From assembly GCA_964627995.1 (NCBI GenBank), contig CAZVLN010000008.1:1-64000 (forward strand): 64,000 nt of DNA, written 5' to 3'. The DNA is from JAWLFI01 sp964627995. Lineage in GTDB: Bacteria > Bacteroidota > Bacteroidia > Chitinophagales > Saprospiraceae. Of the stretch, positions 53,596 to 62,493 are shown in pieces; within the stretch, counting starts at the first letter, position 1; the number at the start of each line of letters is the position of its first letter. The translations under genes were made by a program, and so were the position numbers. The notes under the pieces were generated by a model. The model was given only the letters and a program-made list of their open reading frames with translations. It did not search any database and had not been told where the DNA came from.

Positions 53596-55635
53596 ATGCC
53601 TACAGAAAAAACACTGGTAGAGATATTAAACGAAATTTTGCGCACAGGGGACGATAGGCCTACCCTGCTAAGTGAGCTTATCGACTATATTCGGCCGAGT
53701 TCAAAAGAACAAAAAAAAGAGGCTTTTCCCCGCTTAGAAGAACTTATTTTATACTTGAAACAAGAGCCAAAGTATAGAGTTGCCCTTAGTGAATATATTA
53801 AGCGAGTTTTAGATGGACGCAAAGTAAGCCGATTCTTAATAGATGCTGACATTGTTTATGGTACCGACTTTATACACGAAACTAGAAAGCGCCTCGTATA
53901 TAAGCTCCTTCCATATCAGCCCAGAGAAAGTGGGATAGAATTTATCCTGAATTTAATTTTTTACAAGTCTCGAGACGGCAGTTGGGTCCAAAATATTCCT
54001 CATTCTATTGAGGAAGACCTTATCGAGCTTTTAGAGTTACCAGAATTGTCCAGCCTAAAAGCCGATCACTTTATTATTAAAGAAGTTTTATTTGGTCTTC
54101 GCGTTCTTTCTCACCGCATGATTGGACATGCCTTTAACTCTGAGGTACTCAGTATGGTACCAGAGTATGAAAACTTTGACAGTCCTTTTATTTCGCTTCA
54201 AGATTGGATAGACCAGTATATTGAGGATTTAAGAAATGGAGAGGTAAGTAGACAATCTACAGAGGAGAGCTACAAGCACTTACTCGTATTAATTGGTCAG
54301 TGTGAAGATTACGTAAAGCAGGCATACAAAAACAGAAAAAAATTCGGTATTAGCCAGCGGATTCATCAACATTTGATGACCATAGAACGCATGCTAAAGC
54401 GATTGCACGAAATATTAGATTTTTTGGTCATTGTACCCGCAAGTGAGCAGTCAGAAGACCATAAGCAGAAAAGTCTTTTTAACCTCATGCAATGGATGGT
54501 AAAGAGAAATAGTCGATTCCGACAGCTTCGAGGCTATGTGGTAAAGTCTACCCAGCTCATCGCAAAAGAAATCACTCAGCATACCGGATCAAAGGGTGAA
54601 AATTATATTACAAGCGACCGGAAAGGGTTTTTTAAGATGTTTAGAACAGCATGTGGTGGTGGAGCTATAGTCGGTATAGCATGTGTTATAAAGCTTCTAC
54701 TTTCCAAATTAGATGTTAGTTTGTTTGGACAAGCTTTTTTATACAGTGCCAACTATGCTCTTGCCTTCATTACGATCTACCTGTTCCATCTAACGCTAGC
54801 AACCAAACAGCCAGCTATGACGGCAGCTACTTTAGCAAGTACGATAAAGAGTGATTTAGATCGTAAGGATAAGTTTATCAATATAATAGATGTATCCGTT
54901 CGAGCCTTTCGGTCTCAATTTATAGCATTTGTAGGAAACGTAGTCGTATCCTTTCCTGTAGCAATAATTTTAATCGGTGCCTTATCGTGGTATATAGGAG
55001 ATAACTTAGCTTATAAAAAAGCTGATATTTTACTTTATGAACTCGACCCGATTCGATCCCCAGCTGTGTTTCATGCAGCAATAGCTGGTTTTTTTCTATT
55101 CTTATCAGGACTGATCGCAGGGCAAGCTGCTAATCGTTCGCTTTATAACCGAATACCTATCCGAATACAAAAACACCCTTTACTTCGCCGGGTCTTATCT
55201 GAGAAACGACGAAAGCAAATTGCTAATTACTACGAGCGAAATATAGGAGGTATAAGTAGTAATTTATGGTTTGGTATATTTATGGGGACTACGGGCACTA
55301 TAGGAGTAATATTAGGCCTACCTCTTGATATTCGCCACATAACATTTGCGGCTGGCAATTTTGGATTAAGCCTATTTGGACATGGTTTTACAATCAGCCT
55401 TTCTGTTTTATTCTGGTCTTTACTTGGAATTGGATTGATTGGATTTTTGAACTTTATTGTAAGTTTTGGCTTATCTCTTGTCCTTGCCCTGCAATCGCGA
55501 GGAGTGGCAATATCCCAACTTGGAAATATCGTGGTAGGGCTGGGCCAAGCCCTTCTTAGCGATCCGCTCGCTTTCTTTTGGCCGGCGAGACAGGTAGAAG
55601 AAGCTATCGATGTAAAGAATAATGAAAAGAAATAA
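53596..55635 (+). CDS. Gcr/PF10136-type membrane protein (annotated site-specific recombinase)
   Basis: This 679-residue protein has a soluble N-terminal half of about 340 residues, rich in charged helices, and a C-terminal half with about seven membrane helices. The block GSKGENYITSDRKGFFKMFRTACGGG followed by LFHLTLATKQPAMTAATLAS and the C-terminal GNIVVGLGQALLSDPLAFFWPARQ match what I recall of the Neisseria Gcr-type family. Databases call it site-specific recombinase, but there is no Tyr or Ser recombinase motif and the membrane topology makes DNA cleavage doubtful. The function is best called unknown. It is a single gene, ending 2 bases before the convergent Nudix gene. Confidence 0.8.
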   Translation: MPTEKTLVEILNEILRTGDDRPTLLSELIDYIRPSSKEQKKEAFPRLEELILYLKQEPKYRVALSEYIKRVLDGRKVSRFLIDADIVYGTDFIHETRKRLVYKLLPYQPRESGIEFILNLIFYKSRDGSWVQNIPHSIEEDLIELLELPELSSLKADHFIIKEVLFGLRVLSHRMIGHAFNSEVLSMVPEYENFDSPFISLQDWIDQYIEDLRNGEVSRQSTEESYKHLLVLIGQCEDYVKQAYKNRKKFGISQRIHQHLMTIERMLKRLHEILDFLVIVPASEQSEDHKQKSLFNLMQWMVKRNSRFRQLRGYVVKSTQLIAKEITQHTGSKGENYITSDRKGFFKMFRTACGGGAIVGIACVIKLLLSKLDVSLFGQAFLYSANYALAFITIYLFHLTLATKQPAMTAATLASTIKSDLDRKDKFINIIDVSVRAFRSQFIAFVGNVVVSFPVAIILIGALSWYIGDNLAYKKADILLYELDPIRSPAVFHAAIAGFFLFLSGLIAGQAANRSLYNRIPIRIQKHPLLRRVLSEKRRKQIANYYERNIGGISSNLWFGIFMGTTGTIGVILGLPLDIRHITFAAGNFGLSLFGHGFTISLSVLFWSLLGIGLIGFLNFIVSFGLSLVLALQSRGVAISQLGNIVVGLGQALLSDPLAFFWPARQVEEAIDVKNNEKK

Positions 55636-55637
55636 TA

Positions 55638-56207
55638 TTACTTCGTCTTGTGTTTAAGGTACCACTGCAAGGCTATAAGTGACTTCGCATCTGTTATTTC
55701 CATGTGTTTCGATAAAACATCCCTCCTATCTCGATACAGGATTTGCACTTCTTCATTTTCAGAGGCATTGCCTCCTCCCCTTCCGACCTTGTCGCTATTG
55801 TTTACCTCTGCATAGTAAATATGAATACACTCGGACGTTGTTCCGGGAGAACTATAAACTGAAGTGATTTTATGCAAGGAGTTGCACTTGTACCCCACTT
55901 CTTCCATAGCTTCTCGTTTAGCAGCAGTCTGAGGAGACTCATTTTCCTCGATTCCTCCGGCTGGGATTTCTAACAAAAATTGTGCATTGCTGTCTGAAAT
56001 GGGATACCTGAATTGATTGGTAAAAACAAATGCATCCTTGTCTATATTATATAAAAGTACAGCAGCTGAATGAGGTCTAATTAAGCGCTCGCGAGTGGCA
56101 CAAATTTTTTCTCTTCCATCTTCATCCAAAACGCGAATGGTGGCAGTTTCCAATGTGAGAAATCCCTGGTATTCGTTCCTTCGATTTTCGATTCTATACG
56201 TACTCAT
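55638..56207 (-). CDS. Nudix hydrolase (ADP-ribose/GDP-mannose pyrophosphatase-like)
   Basis: This 189-residue protein has a complete Nudix box, GGIEENESPQTAAKREAMEEVGY, matching Gx5Ex7REUxEExGU, preceded by QFRYPISDSNAQFLLEIPAGG, typical of NudF/NudK-type pyrophosphatases that cleave nucleoside diphosphate sugars. It is cytoplasmic. It lies 6 bases after the PhoD-like phosphatase gene on the same strand, probably cotranscribed. Confidence 0.93.
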   Translation of the reverse strand: MSTYRIENRRNEYQGFLTLETATIRVLDEDGREKICATRERLIRPHSAAVLLYNIDKDAFVFTNQFRYPISDSNAQFLLEIPAGGIEENESPQTAAKREAMEEVGYKCNSLHKITSVYSSPGTTSECIHIYYAEVNNSDKVGRGGGNASENEEVQILYRDRRDVLSKHMEITDAKSLIALQWYLKHKTK

Positions 56208-56213
56208 CTTTTT

Positions 56214-57584
56214 TTACTCTGTCTTAATTTTACGAATCCATAATGCGTTACCGAGCGTATCAAAAACTTCTATCTGAATCTCCCTCTGATCAGACTCTCC
56301 GCTTACGGAAAGCCTGCCGTAGTTTTGTTGGCTCACCTGGGTCCCATTCACACGTAAAAAATTATTCTCAGGAGGTTTTTCTGCATAGGCTCGACTGCTG
56401 AGTGGGCTACATGTAAGGTCATAAATAGTAGGAGAGCCTAGTTTTTCCAACTTTGACAATTCAGTTCGATGTCTATCGCCAGTTAGAAAAATGACATTCT
56501 TAATATCATTATCATGGATGAAGGAGATAATCTCATCGCGCTCTCGACTATAATTTGCATGGTTCTCATAATTTTTTGAAGGATTAAGTAGTTGCCCACC
56601 AATGGCTACAAAAATAAAGCTCCCACGGGCACCTATGAGCTGATGCTTGAGCCATTCCAACTGATTTGAACCCAGTATCGACACCTTGTCTCCAGGCATG
56701 CCATTTGGGTCGCGAAAGAAACGGTTATCCAACAGGATAAAGTAGCAGTCCGACCATCGGAATGCCGTCTGAATCCCCTTTTCATTCTGACCATAAGTGG
56801 GGTTCGCCCAGAAATCCATAAAGGCCTGGCGGGTCAAGTCTTTATAAATATAGGATTTGTCGCTGTTATTTGGGCCAAAATCGTGATCGTCCCAAATGGC
56901 ATAATGATGTAGCTTAGACCAAAATCCTTGAAGATAGTTTTGAGATTTAAAATCAGTGTACCTATGGTATATTCCAGTTTTTGAATCGAAGTCAGGTGTG
57001 CGGAGATAAATATTGTCCCCAAGCCAAAGCATGAAATCAGCAGAGGTTTTACTCATCGAGTAAAAAAGTGTATCAGACTTTTTGCCATAGGGTTGACCAG
57101 GCCGATCATACTTGACATCATTTGTGTATAAACAACTCCCCAATAAGAAACTAAAATCTGGTGCTTGGGTCCGATATTGCCATAAGGATTGAGTGGTAAA
57201 TGTATAATTTGCTCCCCCTTCTTTCCCCTCTTTATCTATTGCATTATTATCAGCTCCTAGAGTTACAGGTTGCTCATCAAGCAAAACATCGTAACTATAA
57301 GTCGTTCCCGGTTCTAAACCGTGAGCGATTAGGGTAGCTGTAAAGGCATGGTCAAATGACGTAAATACCGGCATGGAGTAATGATAATCCTCCGGCTCTT
57401 CTAAAGAGGCATATCGAAGCTGAACTTGGCCCTCACGATCCAACTGAACCCAAATATGAACTTCTCGCATCGTATTTGTACCTAACATGGGCCCAGATAC
57501 AATTTGACCAAAGATCCCAACACTCAGAAAGAATGCTAAACATGATAATAAAAAACTCTTCATTGCTCTATTGTTTATTTCCAC
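56214..57584 (-). CDS. PhoD-like alkaline phosphatase/phosphodiesterase, exported
   Basis: This 456-residue protein has a signal peptide (to about 28, VGIFGQ). An N-terminal fibronectin-like domain (LRYASLEEP ... TTYSYDVLLD) precedes a metallophosphoesterase core with FLLGSCLYTND, FMLWLGDNIY, YAIWDDHDFGPNNSD and FLTGDRHRTEL, the metal-binding motifs of PhoD-type enzymes. It probably hydrolyses extracellular phosphodiesters or monoesters for phosphate supply. An in-frame ATG at 57563 gives a neater signal peptide and is a possible start. The Nudix gene follows immediately. I see no Pho box. Confidence 0.92.
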   Translation of the reverse strand: MEINNRAMKSFLLSCLAFFLSVGIFGQIVSGPMLGTNTMREVHIWVQLDREGQVQLRYASLEEPEDYHYSMPVFTSFDHAFTATLIAHGLEPGTTYSYDVLLDEQPVTLGADNNAIDKEGKEGGANYTFTTQSLWQYRTQAPDFSFLLGSCLYTNDVKYDRPGQPYGKKSDTLFYSMSKTSADFMLWLGDNIYLRTPDFDSKTGIYHRYTDFKSQNYLQGFWSKLHHYAIWDDHDFGPNNSDKSYIYKDLTRQAFMDFWANPTYGQNEKGIQTAFRWSDCYFILLDNRFFRDPNGMPGDKVSILGSNQLEWLKHQLIGARGSFIFVAIGGQLLNPSKNYENHANYSRERDEIISFIHDNDIKNVIFLTGDRHRTELSKLEKLGSPTIYDLTCSPLSSRAYAEKPPENNFLRVNGTQVSQQNYGRLSVSGESDQREIQIEVFDTLGNALWIRKIKTE

Positions 57585-57764
57585 TTAAAGTTAAAGATAT
57601 AATACCTGCCCGATGATTTTGAAAGAAAAATTTTTTGTTAACCTCCATTTAAAGGAAGTATCCATATAAATACATATACTATATCTAATAAACTCGCTTT
57701 TTTTTCTGCTTTTACAACTTTAATTTATATATTATTTACATTATTAACCAAACCACAAATAATT

Positions 57765-57971
57765 ATGAGTGTTGTAAAAGTTATTGAAGTCATTGCTTCT
57801 TCAGATAAAGGGGTTGAAGATGCCATGCAAAAAGCCGTTACCGAGGCATCCAAAACAGTTGATAACATAGATTCCGTATGGGTTAAAGACATTAAGGCAC
57901 ATGTAAAGGACGGCAATATCACTACCTATGGAGTAATCACTAAGATTTCATTTAGATTGAATAGCAAATAA
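57765..57971 (+). CDS. Dodecin family flavin-binding protein
   Basis: This 68-residue protein has the dodecin fold sequence: VVKVIEVIASSDKGVEDAMQKAV then SVWVKDIKAHVKDGNITTYGVITKISF, with the Trp (SVWVKDI) used to stack flavins. Dodecins form 12-mers that store riboflavin, FMN or related ligands. It is monocistronic and divergent from the PhoD-like gene, and a perfect hairpin follows. Confidence 0.95.
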   Translation: MSVVKVIEVIASSDKGVEDAMQKAVTEASKTVDNIDSVWVKDIKAHVKDGNITTYGVITKISFRLNSK

Positions 57972-57975
57972 AATA

Positions 57976-58009
57976 AAAGTGCCAATGTGGAAATCCACAT
58001 TGGCACTTT
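57976..58009. terminator. Hairpin after the dodecin gene
   Basis: A near-perfect palindrome (AAAGTGCCAATGTGG paired with CCACATTGGCACTTT around a 4-base loop) starts 4 bases after the dodecin stop. The following sequence is TATATT rather than a long T-run, so it may act as a weak terminator or a 3' stabilising hairpin. Confidence 0.7.
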
Positions 58010-58095
58010 ATATTACATATTTCATCCTCCAAACTCTATTATAAACATCTCTAAAAAGGTGAGATTTATAAAATTGGATGTTTTTTAGTCTAGTA

Positions 58096-58869
58096 TTAGG
58101 CTTTTGCCTCCTTTATAACACCTGCCTGAACAAGCATATCTTCGTCAACGATAATTCGACCGCAATGCTCACAAGGCACAACATGCTTCCGGCTGCGGAC
58201 CTCGTTTTGTATCTGAGGCGGAATTTTATTAAAACAACCAGCACAAGAGTCTCGCTCAATAGTAACCACAGCCAAACCATTTCGGTAAGAATCCCGAATT
58301 CGATTATAGGCTTTCAAAAGGCGAGAATCCACATCTTTTCGCGCAGCCTCGGATTCTTTTTGTAAAGCTTTTTCCTCTTTTGCTGTTTTCTTCTGAATTT
58401 CTTCTAGCTCAACGCGTTTTTTCTTCAAGGAATCTTCGCGAGTAGCCTTTTTCTCCTCCGTAGTATCCTTGATCTCTTTTTTACCTGCAATCCGCTCTTC
58501 GGTCTCGGCAATTCGCTTTTCTGAAAGCTGAATCTCTAATTCTTGCAATTCAATTTCTTTCTGCAGAGCCTCATATTCTCGATTATTTTTAACCTCATCC
58601 AACTGCTGCTTATATCTCTCAATAAGCATACCAGCCTCTTTAATATTGCGCTCGTGCTTTGCCTTCTCACTCTCGAGATCGTCAAGTTGAACCTGCAATT
58701 TATCAATCCGAGCTTGTAAGCCCGCAATTTCATCTTCCAGGTCGGCTACCTCAATGGGAAGTTCACCTTTTAAGACTTTTATTTGATCCAACTCAGAATC
58801 GATTAACTGCAATTTATACAGGTTCTTAAGTTTATCTGCAACGCTCTGTTCTTTTTTCTTCTTGGCCAT
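58096..58869 (-). CDS. Zinc-ribbon, coiled-coil protein (DUF164/C4-type family)
   Basis: This 257-residue protein has a long coiled coil at about 25-185, very rich in Glu and Lys, followed by a four-Cys zinc ribbon (SCAGCFNKIPPQ ... PCEHCGRII). This is the PF02591 family, of uncertain function, often next to Nif3-like genes as here. It is soluble and probably cytoplasmic. It is the last gene of the five-gene operon, starting 3 bases after the Nif3-like gene. A bulged hairpin just past its stop (about 58041-58070) may end transcription. Confidence 0.92.
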   Translation of the reverse strand: MAKKKKEQSVADKLKNLYKLQLIDSELDQIKVLKGELPIEVADLEDEIAGLQARIDKLQVQLDDLESEKAKHERNIKEAGMLIERYKQQLDEVKNNREYEALQKEIELQELEIQLSEKRIAETEERIAGKKEIKDTTEEKKATREDSLKKKRVELEEIQKKTAKEEKALQKESEAARKDVDSRLLKAYNRIRDSYRNGLAVVTIERDSCAGCFNKIPPQIQNEVRSRKHVVPCEHCGRIIVDEDMLVQAGVIKEAKA

Positions 58870-58872
58870 AAA

Positions 58873-59886
58873 TTAAAAATAATTCACTGGGTTCGTGACT
58901 ACTGTCGTACAATGAACCGCAAAGGTACTAAATTTCTCCGAAATCCAATCTTTAAGTAAGGGGATCGTCCATTGTTCACTTTCAAAATGCCCCACATCAG
59001 CAATGACAATCTCATTATCCGCATCAAAAAATTCATGATACTTAAAATCTCCTGTAATAAACGCGTCCGCTCCTGCTTTTTTGGCTTTGTCTAAAAGGAA
59101 GGCGCCTGATCCGCCGCAGACTGCCACTCGATGTATACTTTTTCCCAAAAGAGGCGTATGCCTGATAATTGATCCGCCGATTTTAGATTTTAGCATAGAT
59201 AAGAACTCTAATTCGGGTAAAGGAACATGCAACTGACCGACAACTCCCAGGCCTACATCCGGCGAAGCTTCCTGAGATGGGAATATTTCTGCCCTCATCC
59301 CCTCCCCGGCAAGGGCTCGGTGTAAGTTGTATCCATGATCGGACCGACCAGTCCACCGCATCCATTTTCTAGGTCCATCCAATGTCTCAACATTGGAGAC
59401 CTGATCAAAAACATCACCCGTTAACTCAACCGAAATGCGTTGCGCATCTTCAACACGCATTTCCAGTACTCGCAATTCAAGGTGCAACTGTTCATTTTTT
59501 GGAGAAAGCAACTTCATTTTCTCAAGTCCTAATTCTAAACCGATACGATGACTTACGCCGCCATTAAAAATGCTATCTATATTCGTATGAATGGCAAAAA
59601 TTGCAATCTCATTTTTGATTGCAGCAAGAACAGTACGTTCGACATAGTTTTGTCCTGTCAAGGTTTTTAAGCCCTTAAAAACTATAGGGTGGTGAGCTAT
59701 AATAAGGTTACAATTTCTATTTTGGGCTTCTTTAACCACCGCTTCTGTGCAGTCAAGGCAGGTAATCACTCCGGTCACCTCAGCGTCTGGATCTCCACAT
59801 ATTAAACCCGGGTTATCATAAGACTCTGCAAAAGCTGGGGGAGCGATTGTGTTGAGAGCAGACACTACTTCTTTAACTTTAGTCAT
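58873..59886 (-). CDS. Nif3-like dinuclear metal centre protein
   Basis: This 337-residue NIF3/YbgI family protein has metal-binding motifs TCLDCTEAV, NLIIAHHPIVFKGLKTLTG and, at the C-terminus, GDFKYHEFFDA and DVGHFESEQW. The insertion between the two halves (about 125-225) corresponds to the PII-like domain of longer family members. Some relatives are annotated as GTP cyclohydrolase I type 2, but the true role is unsettled. Its ATG overlaps the stop of the preceding rfaE2-like gene by 4 bases (ATGA), a sign of coupled translation. Confidence 0.94.
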   Translation of the reverse strand: MTKVKEVVSALNTIAPPAFAESYDNPGLICGDPDAEVTGVITCLDCTEAVVKEAQNRNCNLIIAHHPIVFKGLKTLTGQNYVERTVLAAIKNEIAIFAIHTNIDSIFNGGVSHRIGLELGLEKMKLLSPKNEQLHLELRVLEMRVEDAQRISVELTGDVFDQVSNVETLDGPRKWMRWTGRSDHGYNLHRALAGEGMRAEIFPSQEASPDVGLGVVGQLHVPLPELEFLSMLKSKIGGSIIRHTPLLGKSIHRVAVCGGSGAFLLDKAKKAGADAFITGDFKYHEFFDADNEIVIADVGHFESEQWTIPLLKDWISEKFSTFAVHCTTVVTNPVNYF

Positions 59887-60380
59887 AGTAACTTGATTTT
59901 ATTAACTAATTGAGTTGTACTATATCCATCTAGAAAAGATAAAATTACTACCTGTCCACCGTGCTGTTCAACCCAATCTTTCCCCACTACTTCCTCCGGC
60001 TTATAATCTCCACCCTTAACCAATATGTCGGGCTGAATATTTTTGATGAGACGAGCGGGTGTGTCCTCATTAAATACTATAACGGCATCTACCATGCTTA
60101 AAATAGCTAAATGGACAAGACGCTCGTCCTGTGATTTAATAGGGCGGTCCGGGCCTTTTAACTTTGAAACGGAAGTGTCAGAATTAACTCCTACAATCAA
60201 GCGATCTCCTAAGGCTCGAGCTTGACTTAAATACGATAAGTGCCCCAAGTGCAATAAATCGAAGCAGCCATTAGTGAAAACTACTTTCAAGTCTTCCTTT
60301 TTGCATTCGTCGCGAAAGTGCTTCAGGTCTGAAGGGCTTTTATAGATCTTTTTATTTACTAGCTTGCTGAGTTCTTCCAT
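59883..60380 (-). CDS. rfaE2: D-glycero-beta-D-manno-heptose 1-phosphate adenylyltransferase (RfaE2-like)
   Basis: This 165-residue nucleotidyltransferase has the signature VVFTNGCFDLLHLGHLSYL (HxGH motif), GDRLIVGVNSD, and LVKGGDYKPEEVVG. It corresponds to the C-terminal half of HldE, which adenylates heptose 1-phosphate for LPS core synthesis. The kinase half (RfaE1) is not in the window. A related glycerol-phosphate cytidylyltransferase role is less likely given the KGGDY motif. It lies 5 bases after the flippase-like gene and overlaps the Nif3-like gene by 4 bases. Confidence 0.93.
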   Translation of the reverse strand: MEELSKLVNKKIYKSPSDLKHFRDECKKEDLKVVFTNGCFDLLHLGHLSYLSQARALGDRLIVGVNSDTSVSKLKGPDRPIKSQDERLVHLAILSMVDAVIVFNEDTPARLIKNIQPDILVKGGDYKPEEVVGKDWVEQHGGQVVILSFLDGYSTTQLVNKIKLL

Positions 60381-60385
60381 TACTT

Positions 60386-61465
60386 TCAGTTCTCCGTGTC
60401 TATCAGAACTTTATCCTGGCGTCGATGAATCCAAGGTAAAATTATTAGCGCAAACAAACCAAAGAATACATTACAAAAAATCTGAATAGAAAAGAAATTA
60501 ATATTTGCATATGAGAAGCCATCGGCTAAAGAGACTCCAAAAAATGAGACAGCCAGAGCCACTAAACCCTGATAAGTTCCCATACCGCCTGGCGATGGAA
60601 TAATCATACCTAAACTCCCAAAAACGAAAACCAATAGCGCAGTTGAAAGACCAAGGCCTGAAGTGGGTTCAAAAGATAAAAAAGTAAAATATGTCATTAG
60701 GTAATACAAGACCCAAATTGATACACTGTGAAAAATAAAAAGAGCCTTACGATCTACATGACGAACTGATATCATTCCATCTAGAAATCCTTTTAAGACT
60801 TCCTTGATTTTTAATACGAATCCCAATCCGTACAATTTTTGTCGAACTCGGTAAAGAATAGCCAAGATCAATATGACAATAATCAATGCTATCCATAGGC
60901 CCGACCTGTTAGTAATGCCATTAAATTGTGACCAAATATGCTGATCTAATTGCGCTTTGAGAATATCAAATTCGAAAATGAGTGCTAAAAGAAACATAAT
61001 ACCAAAGCTGAGTAAGTCAATAATGCGATCAGTAACAATCGTGCCCATACTTTTTTCAATAGGCACCCGCTCGTATCGACTCAAACTACCACCGCGAATA
61101 ACCTCTCCAATACGAGGGAATCCCAGGTTAGCAAAATATCCCAGCATAATAGACCAAAAAGCAACGCGACGAGAAACATCATAACCCAGCGGAAGAAGCA
61201 ACTGGCGCCAACGGATGGCTCGACTTACATTGCTCAGCAAAAAAGCCAGGCAAGCCAAACCCAACCAAAAAGGATTTACCGAAAGAAAATCAGCCCATAA
61301 TTTATCTAAGAGCGAGCAATCGGCTATCTCATTACCTTGAGCCAAGCAGTTTTCAGTATACTGGCGGTCAAACTTAATATACACCCAAGTAAGTATAGCA
61401 ATACCTGTCCCTATAAATAAAACTGATTTTAGGCCTTGCTTGATTCTTTTATTCACATGTACCAT
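60386..61465 (-). CDS. Lysylphosphatidylglycerol synthase TM-region/flippase-like protein
   Basis: This 359-residue protein has about eight membrane helices and the conserved segments LLLPLGYDVSRRVAFWSIMLGYFANLGFPRIGEVIRG and IPSPGGMGTYQGLVALAV of the UPF0104/TIGR00374 family. Only the flippase-like portion is present; there is no lysyltransferase domain. Such proteins are thought to move lipids or lipid-linked molecules across the inner membrane. It lies 62 bases after panC and 5 bases before the rfaE2-like gene, which suggests a link to envelope sugar assembly, though this is inference. Confidence 0.88.
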   Translation of the reverse strand: MVHVNKRIKQGLKSVLFIGTGIAILTWVYIKFDRQYTENCLAQGNEIADCSLLDKLWADFLSVNPFWLGLACLAFLLSNVSRAIRWRQLLLPLGYDVSRRVAFWSIMLGYFANLGFPRIGEVIRGGSLSRYERVPIEKSMGTIVTDRIIDLLSFGIMFLLALIFEFDILKAQLDQHIWSQFNGITNRSGLWIALIIVILILAILYRVRQKLYGLGFVLKIKEVLKGFLDGMISVRHVDRKALFIFHSVSIWVLYYLMTYFTFLSFEPTSGLGLSTALLVFVFGSLGMIIPSPGGMGTYQGLVALAVSFFGVSLADGFSYANINFFSIQIFCNVFFGLFALIILPWIHRRQDKVLIDTEN

Positions 61466-61527
61466 TTTCCAGGATTTACAGACAATCTGAGCTATCAGGG
61501 TAAAGCATCCTACTCAGAAAAGCTTTT

Positions 61528-62376
61528 TTATCCCCTCGCTACCCAGTAATTATCAATTAAACGCACGGGGCCTACCCAAGCTGCGGTGCAAATTACGAAT
61601 TCTTGCCCATCCTGCACTTCCTCCAGCGGTTTTAAACTGTCCGGCTCGATAAAGTCAAAATACTCCGGACGGAAGTTCACTGCTTTCATCTCCTCCATTG
61701 CCCAGTCCTGAATGGCAGATATTGGTATACCTGACTTAGCTTTTTGGGCTCCCTCTTTCAAGATGGAAAATATCTTGCCCGCTGATTCCTTTTCGCCATC
61801 TGAAAGGCGAAGGTTGCGACTGCTCATCGCAAGGCCATTATCTTCCCGTATAATTGGACATGCGACGACCTCTGCTCCCAAATCCATTTTGCGAGTCATT
61901 TGATCTACAATTTTAAATTGCTGAAAATCTTTTTGTCCCATAAATACCTTATCAGGCTGTAAAAGGCTAATAAATCGATACATTACTCTAGCCATTCCAT
62001 CAAAATGCCCCGGCCGATACGTCCCCTCCATATCCTTGGCCCATGGTGAAATATCCATAGGTGCCGAATGATCTAAACCGTCAGGATACATTTCCTTATC
62101 CGAAGGCAAAAACAGAATATCGCATCCTGCCTTTTCGAGTTTAATGACATCGGAAGACAGCGTCCTGGGATAATTTTGTAAATCTTCTTTTTGATTAAAT
62201 TGTGTGGGATTCACATACACACTAACTATGACAATGTCGGTTTGCTTTCGAGCTTCTTTTATGAGCGACAAGTGGCCTTCATGCAGTGCCCCCATCGTTG
62301 GTACAAAGCCTTTGCGTTGTCTTTCATTCCAAGATAAGTACCGTTGAATAGATGAAACTTTAGTTATGGATATCAC
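61528..62376 (-). CDS. panC: Pantoate-beta-alanine ligase
   Basis: This 282-residue enzyme condenses pantoate and beta-alanine with ATP to give pantothenate, the precursor of CoA. Motifs are FVPTMGALHEGHLSLI (HIGH-type nucleotide site), SVYVNPTQFN, VFMGQKDFQQF and LAMSSRNLRLS. The frame begins with GTG at 62376; no better ATG precedes the conserved MGALHEGH. It is the first gene of the five-gene minus-strand operon and has a -7 box upstream. Confidence 0.97.
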   Translation of the reverse strand: MISITKVSSIQRYLSWNERQRKGFVPTMGALHEGHLSLIKEARKQTDIVIVSVYVNPTQFNQKEDLQNYPRTLSSDVIKLEKAGCDILFLPSDKEMYPDGLDHSAPMDISPWAKDMEGTYRPGHFDGMARVMYRFISLLQPDKVFMGQKDFQQFKIVDQMTRKMDLGAEVVACPIIREDNGLAMSSRNLRLSDGEKESAGKIFSILKEGAQKAKSGIPISAIQDWAMEEMKAVNFRPEYFDFIEPDSLKPLEEVQDGQEFVICTAAWVGPVRLIDNYWVARG

Positions 62377-62416
62377 TTGTGTTAAAATGTAAGTTGAATA
62401 ATAGGGCCTTAAGCCG

Positions 62417-62424
62417 CAAAAGTA
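62417..62424 (-). promoter_or_regulatory. Bacteroidota -7 box (TACTTTTG) for the panC operon
   Basis: The minus strand reads TACTTTTG 40 bases before the panC GTG, matching TAnnTTTG. A TTG lies about 22 bases further upstream, close to the expected -33 position. Confidence 0.5.
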
Positions 62425-62493
62425 CTAATCTAGTCAATAGTTTATGCAAGCATCGAAGCTTTTGTCATTAGATATGAAAGAAATAGACATGAA

